Below, in pieces: positions 62,095 through 64,000 of a stretch of DNA of 64,000 nt. The DNA comes from Cohnella thermotolerans DSM 17683 (GTDB lineage Bacteria > Bacillota > Bacilli > Paenibacillales > Paenibacillaceae): positions 124,001 to 188,000 of the forward strand of contig NZ_AUCP01000001.1 in the NCBI RefSeq assembly GCF_000429825.1. Reading direction: 5' to 3'. Position numbers and translations under genes: made by a program. Below the pieces are notes generated by a model, which did no database searches, was not told the origin of the DNA, and saw only the letters and a list, made by a program, of their open reading frames with translations. Each line of letters opens with the position of its first letter. Within the stretch, counting starts at the first letter, position 1.

Positions 62095-62730
62095 TCACCT
62101 CTCCGATCCGTTTTTGGCTGCCGTCAGGCCCTTCAGCTCGTCGAACAGCTCGTGCAAAAACCGTTCCCGCCTGCAGTGCTCGGCCGTTATGATCGCCTGA
62201 ATGCGCGCGCAGGCGCAATCGATCTCGTCGTTGACGACGGCGTAATCGTAACGGCTCAGCAGGTTCATCTCCTCGACGGCGACGGCCAGCCGGTGGTCGA
62301 TCTTGTCCTGCGACTCCGTGCCGCGGCCGACGATCCGCTGCTTCAGTTCGCCGAGCGACGGCGGAAGCAGGAAGACGAACACGCCGTCGGGAAATTTCTC
62401 TTTGACTTTGAGAGCCCCCTGGACTTCAATCTCCAAAATGATATCTTTGCCCTCGTTCAACGTCTTCTCTACGAATTCGCGCGGCGTGCCGTAATAGTTG
62501 CCGACGTATTCCGCGTACTCCAGAAGCGCGTCCCGGGCGATCATCTCCTGAAATTGTTCCTTCGTCTTGAAGAAATAGTTCACGCCCTCCTGCTCGCCGC
62601 TCCGGGGAGCGCGAGTCGTCGCGGAGACGGAGTACACCAGATCCGGCATTTTGCGGCGGAGAGACGCGCATACCGTTCCCTTGCCGACGCCGGAAGGCCC
62701 GGATAACACAATTAGCAAACCTTTGTTCAT
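62095..62730 (-). CDS. gmk: Guanylate kinase
   Basis: 211-residue GMP kinase. P-loop [14 protein letters not shown] near residue 8, [34 protein letters not shown] and ILEIEVQGA. Start ATG 62730 follows CGGGGAAG; an ATG eight codons upstream overlaps remA. 13 bases after the remA stop. Confidence 0.98.
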   Translation of the reverse strand: MNKGLLIVLSGPSGVGKGTVCASLRRKMPDLVYSVSATTRAPRSGEQEGVNYFFKTKEQFQEMIARDALLEYAEYVGNYYGTPREFVEKTLNEGKDIILEIEVQGALKVKEKFPDGVFVFLLPPSLGELKQRIVGRGTESQDKIDHRLAVAVEEMNLLSRYDYAVVNDEIDCACARIQAIITAEHCRRERFLHELFDELKGLTAAKNGSER

Positions 62731-62743
62731 GGACTTCCCCGAT

Positions 62744-63004
62744 TCATTCGTCATTATCGTCGTCTTTGGTCGACAAACGGTGAGCGACCGTTTCCGGCTG
62801 GACGGCCGACAGAATTACGTGATCGCTGTCGGTAATGATGACGGCCCGCGTGCGGCGGCCGTACGTGGCGTCGATCAGCATGTGCCGATCGCGCGCTTCC
62901 TGGATGATTCTCTTGATCGGCGCCGATTCCGGACTGACAATGGAAATAATGCGATTCGCCGAAACGATGTTGCCAAAACCGATGTTGATCAGTTTGATCG
63001 CCAT
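62744..63004 (-). CDS. remA: Extracellular-matrix regulator RemA (DUF370)
   Basis: 86-residue DNA-binding protein that activates matrix and osmoprotection genes in Bacillus. Nearly invariant [30 protein letters not shown] in pieces across 5-34 and [25 protein letters not shown] 63004 is 9 bases after GGAGGG. First gene of the gmk-rpoZ unit. Confidence 0.97.
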   Translation of the reverse strand: MAIKLINIGFGNIVSANRIISIVSPESAPIKRIIQEARDRHMLIDATYGRRTRAVIITDSDHVILSAVQPETVAHRLSTKDDDNDE

Positions 63005-63182
63005 GCAACTTTTCCCTCCGGTCATTCCTCGCAAGCATTTCCGGGGCAACCCTGCTACGCTCCCATTGTTACCGAAAGCGGCCCCCCGCATACTGCGGGA
63101 CATAGATACGGTAGATACAATAGCATAACCGGCTTCGCGAGAACGCCGGAGCCTCGCTCCGAATCGCAAGCCATATTGATTC

Positions 63183-63211
63183 ATTTTACTTGAAAATGCT
63201 AGGCCGGACAA
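63183..63211 (-). promoter_or_regulatory. Promoter of the remA-gmk-rpoZ unit
   Basis: Minus-strand TTGTCC (63211-63206) and TAAAAT (63188-63183), spacer 17. Leader of ~170 bases in the 322-base gap 63005-63326, which holds no other gene. Confidence 0.65.
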
Positions 63212-63281
63212 GAGGGACGGCGCAGGTTGCGCGTTGAATAAGCGGTTTTTCCATCCTCTCGCCGCAGCCGTTCGACACGAG

Positions 63282-63309
63282 GAAGAACCCGGCCACGGCC
63301 GGGTTCTTC
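63282..63309 (-). terminator. Terminator after dapF
   Basis: Perfect 13-base stem GAAGAACCCGGCC/GGCCGGGTTCTTC with a two-base loop; T-tract is poor (TTCTTCC). 17 bases after the dapF stop. Confidence 0.65.
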
Positions 63310-63326
63310 TTCGCAACGTCTCTCGT

Positions 63327-64000
63327 TCACGCTTCCGCTTCGCCCGTGAAAACGATAGCGGCGGGCCCCGTCATGTACACGCGGTTGTCCTGTTCGCTCC
63401 ATTCGATCAGCAGGTCGCCGCCGGCGAGCGAGATCGTCGCTTTCCGGTCCGTCAAGCCGTTCAGCACGGAGGAGACGAGCGTCGCGCAAGCTCCCGTGCC
63501 GCATGCGAGCGTCGGGCCCGCGCCGCGCTCCCATACCCGCATGTCCACCCGGTCCCGCGAATGCACCGTCGCGAATTCGACATTGATTTTCCGCGGGAAC
63601 AGCGGATGGGTTTCCAGCTTCGGCCCCCACTTCGCCAGATCGAAGCTCTTCGCGTCGTCCACGTAAATGACGGCGTGCGGATTGCCCATCGACACCGCCG
63701 TGAACGCGAACTCCCGGCCGTCGACTTCGACCTTGTGGCCGACAACCGGGTTTGCGTCGATCGTCGTCGGCACGTCAAGGCCGTTCAGAATCGGCTCGCC
63801 CATATCGACGCGAACTTGCCGCACCTTGCCGTCCTCGACCGTCAGCCGCAGCGGCTGAACGCCGGCGCCGATCGTCTCGATCGTCAAGTCCGTGCGGTCC
63901 GCAAGGCCGTTGTCGTATACGTACTTGGCCACGCAGCGGATCGCGTTGCCGCATTGCTCCGCCTCCGAGCCGTCCGAGTTGATGATGCGCATTTTGAAAT
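63327..64000 (-). CDS. dapF: Diaminopimelate epimerase, partial at right edge
   Basis: Converts LL- to meso-diaminopimelate for lysine and peptidoglycan. The C-terminal ~224 residues are visible; the frame continues past 64000, so the ATG at 63992 is internal and about 50-70 residues are missing. Both catalytic cysteines are present, in [11 protein letters not shown] and [12 protein letters not shown], plus [10 protein letters not shown] and the Arg in VWERGAG. Confidence 0.97.
   Translation of the reverse strand, partial: FKMRIINSDGSEAEQCGNAIRCVAKYVYDNGLADRTDLTIETIGAGVQPLRLTVEDGKVRQVRVDMGEPILNGLDVPTTIDANPVVGHKVEVDGREFAFTAVSMGNPHAVIYVDDAKSFDLAKWGPKLETHPLFPRKINVEFATVHSRDRVDMRVWERGAGPTLACGTGACATLVSSVLNGLTDRKATISLAGGDLLIEWSEQDNRVYMTGPAAIVFTGEAEA

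Noticed and set aside
63992-63994. ATG as the start of dapF
   Set aside because: The frame continues to the right edge and the family has about 50-70 more residues before this methionine, so it is internal.

Overview
The window reads as chromosomal DNA from a GC-rich, endospore-forming Firmicute, most likely Paenibacillaceae (Cohnella- or Paenibacillus-like). The evidence is three sporulation genes (spoVM, spoVIF-like, ylbJ), Bacillus-type SD sequences with frequent TTG/GTG starts, sigma-A promoters, two LexA boxes of the Bacillus GAAC-N4-GTTC type, and the gene order rpmF-fapR-plsX-fabH-fabD-fabG-acpP-fabF-rnc-smc-ftsY. No rRNA, tRNA, insertion sequence, prophage or CRISPR array was seen. 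Nearly all genes are on the minus strand; the long plus-strand open frames opposite them are GC-driven shadows.

Layout. 1-13 kb: purine salvage and catabolism. A PucR-type regulator, an amidohydrolase (probably a purine deaminase), XdhC and a MobA-like protein form one unit ending in a terminator. A second unit with its own promoter encodes a BmpA-type nucleoside ABC importer followed by the FAD and molybdenum subunits of a xanthine dehydrogenase, the last cut by the left edge. 13-16 kb: a single-domain CHR (chromate) transporter and a marR-drug exporter operon. 16-29 kb: housekeeping block ftsY, smc, rnc, the fatty-acid/phospholipid genes with FapR, rpmF and the DUF177 gene. 29-33 kb: tmcAL and ylbJ (plus strand) facing coaD and rsmD.

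33-42 kb is the accessory stretch: a 27-residue holin-like toxin with a candidate antisense RNA, a minimal L,D-transpeptidase, a LexA-controlled YolD/Y-family-polymerase/unknown-protein cassette, a TPP-riboswitch-controlled thiamine-precursor ABC transporter with a TatD hydrolase, and an SRAP peptidase. 42-64 kb returns to core genes: spoVIF-like, recG, degV, yloV (fakA-like), asp23-like, rpmB, spoVM, rpe, rsgA, prkC, prpC, rlmN, rsmB, fmt, def, priA, coaBC, rpoZ, gmk, remA and partial dapF.

How the parts fit. Import of nucleosides, deamination, and xanthine oxidation form one pathway; XdhC and the MobA-like protein mature the molybdenum cofactor. FapR senses malonyl-CoA and probably controls its own operon, while the DegV and YloV proteins (fatty-acid kinase) may feed exogenous acyl chains into the same PlsX/phospholipid route. 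PrkC/PrpC, RsgA and Rpe sit together as in Bacillus, and def-fmt-rsmB-rlmN-prpC-prkC follows the usual order. The most interesting unexplained items are the type I toxin-antitoxin candidate at 33.2-33.6 kb, a palindromic operator shared by the pucR-like and chromate-transporter genes, exact 51-base extragenic repeats between ftsY and smc, and a long inverted repeat between degV and yloV.
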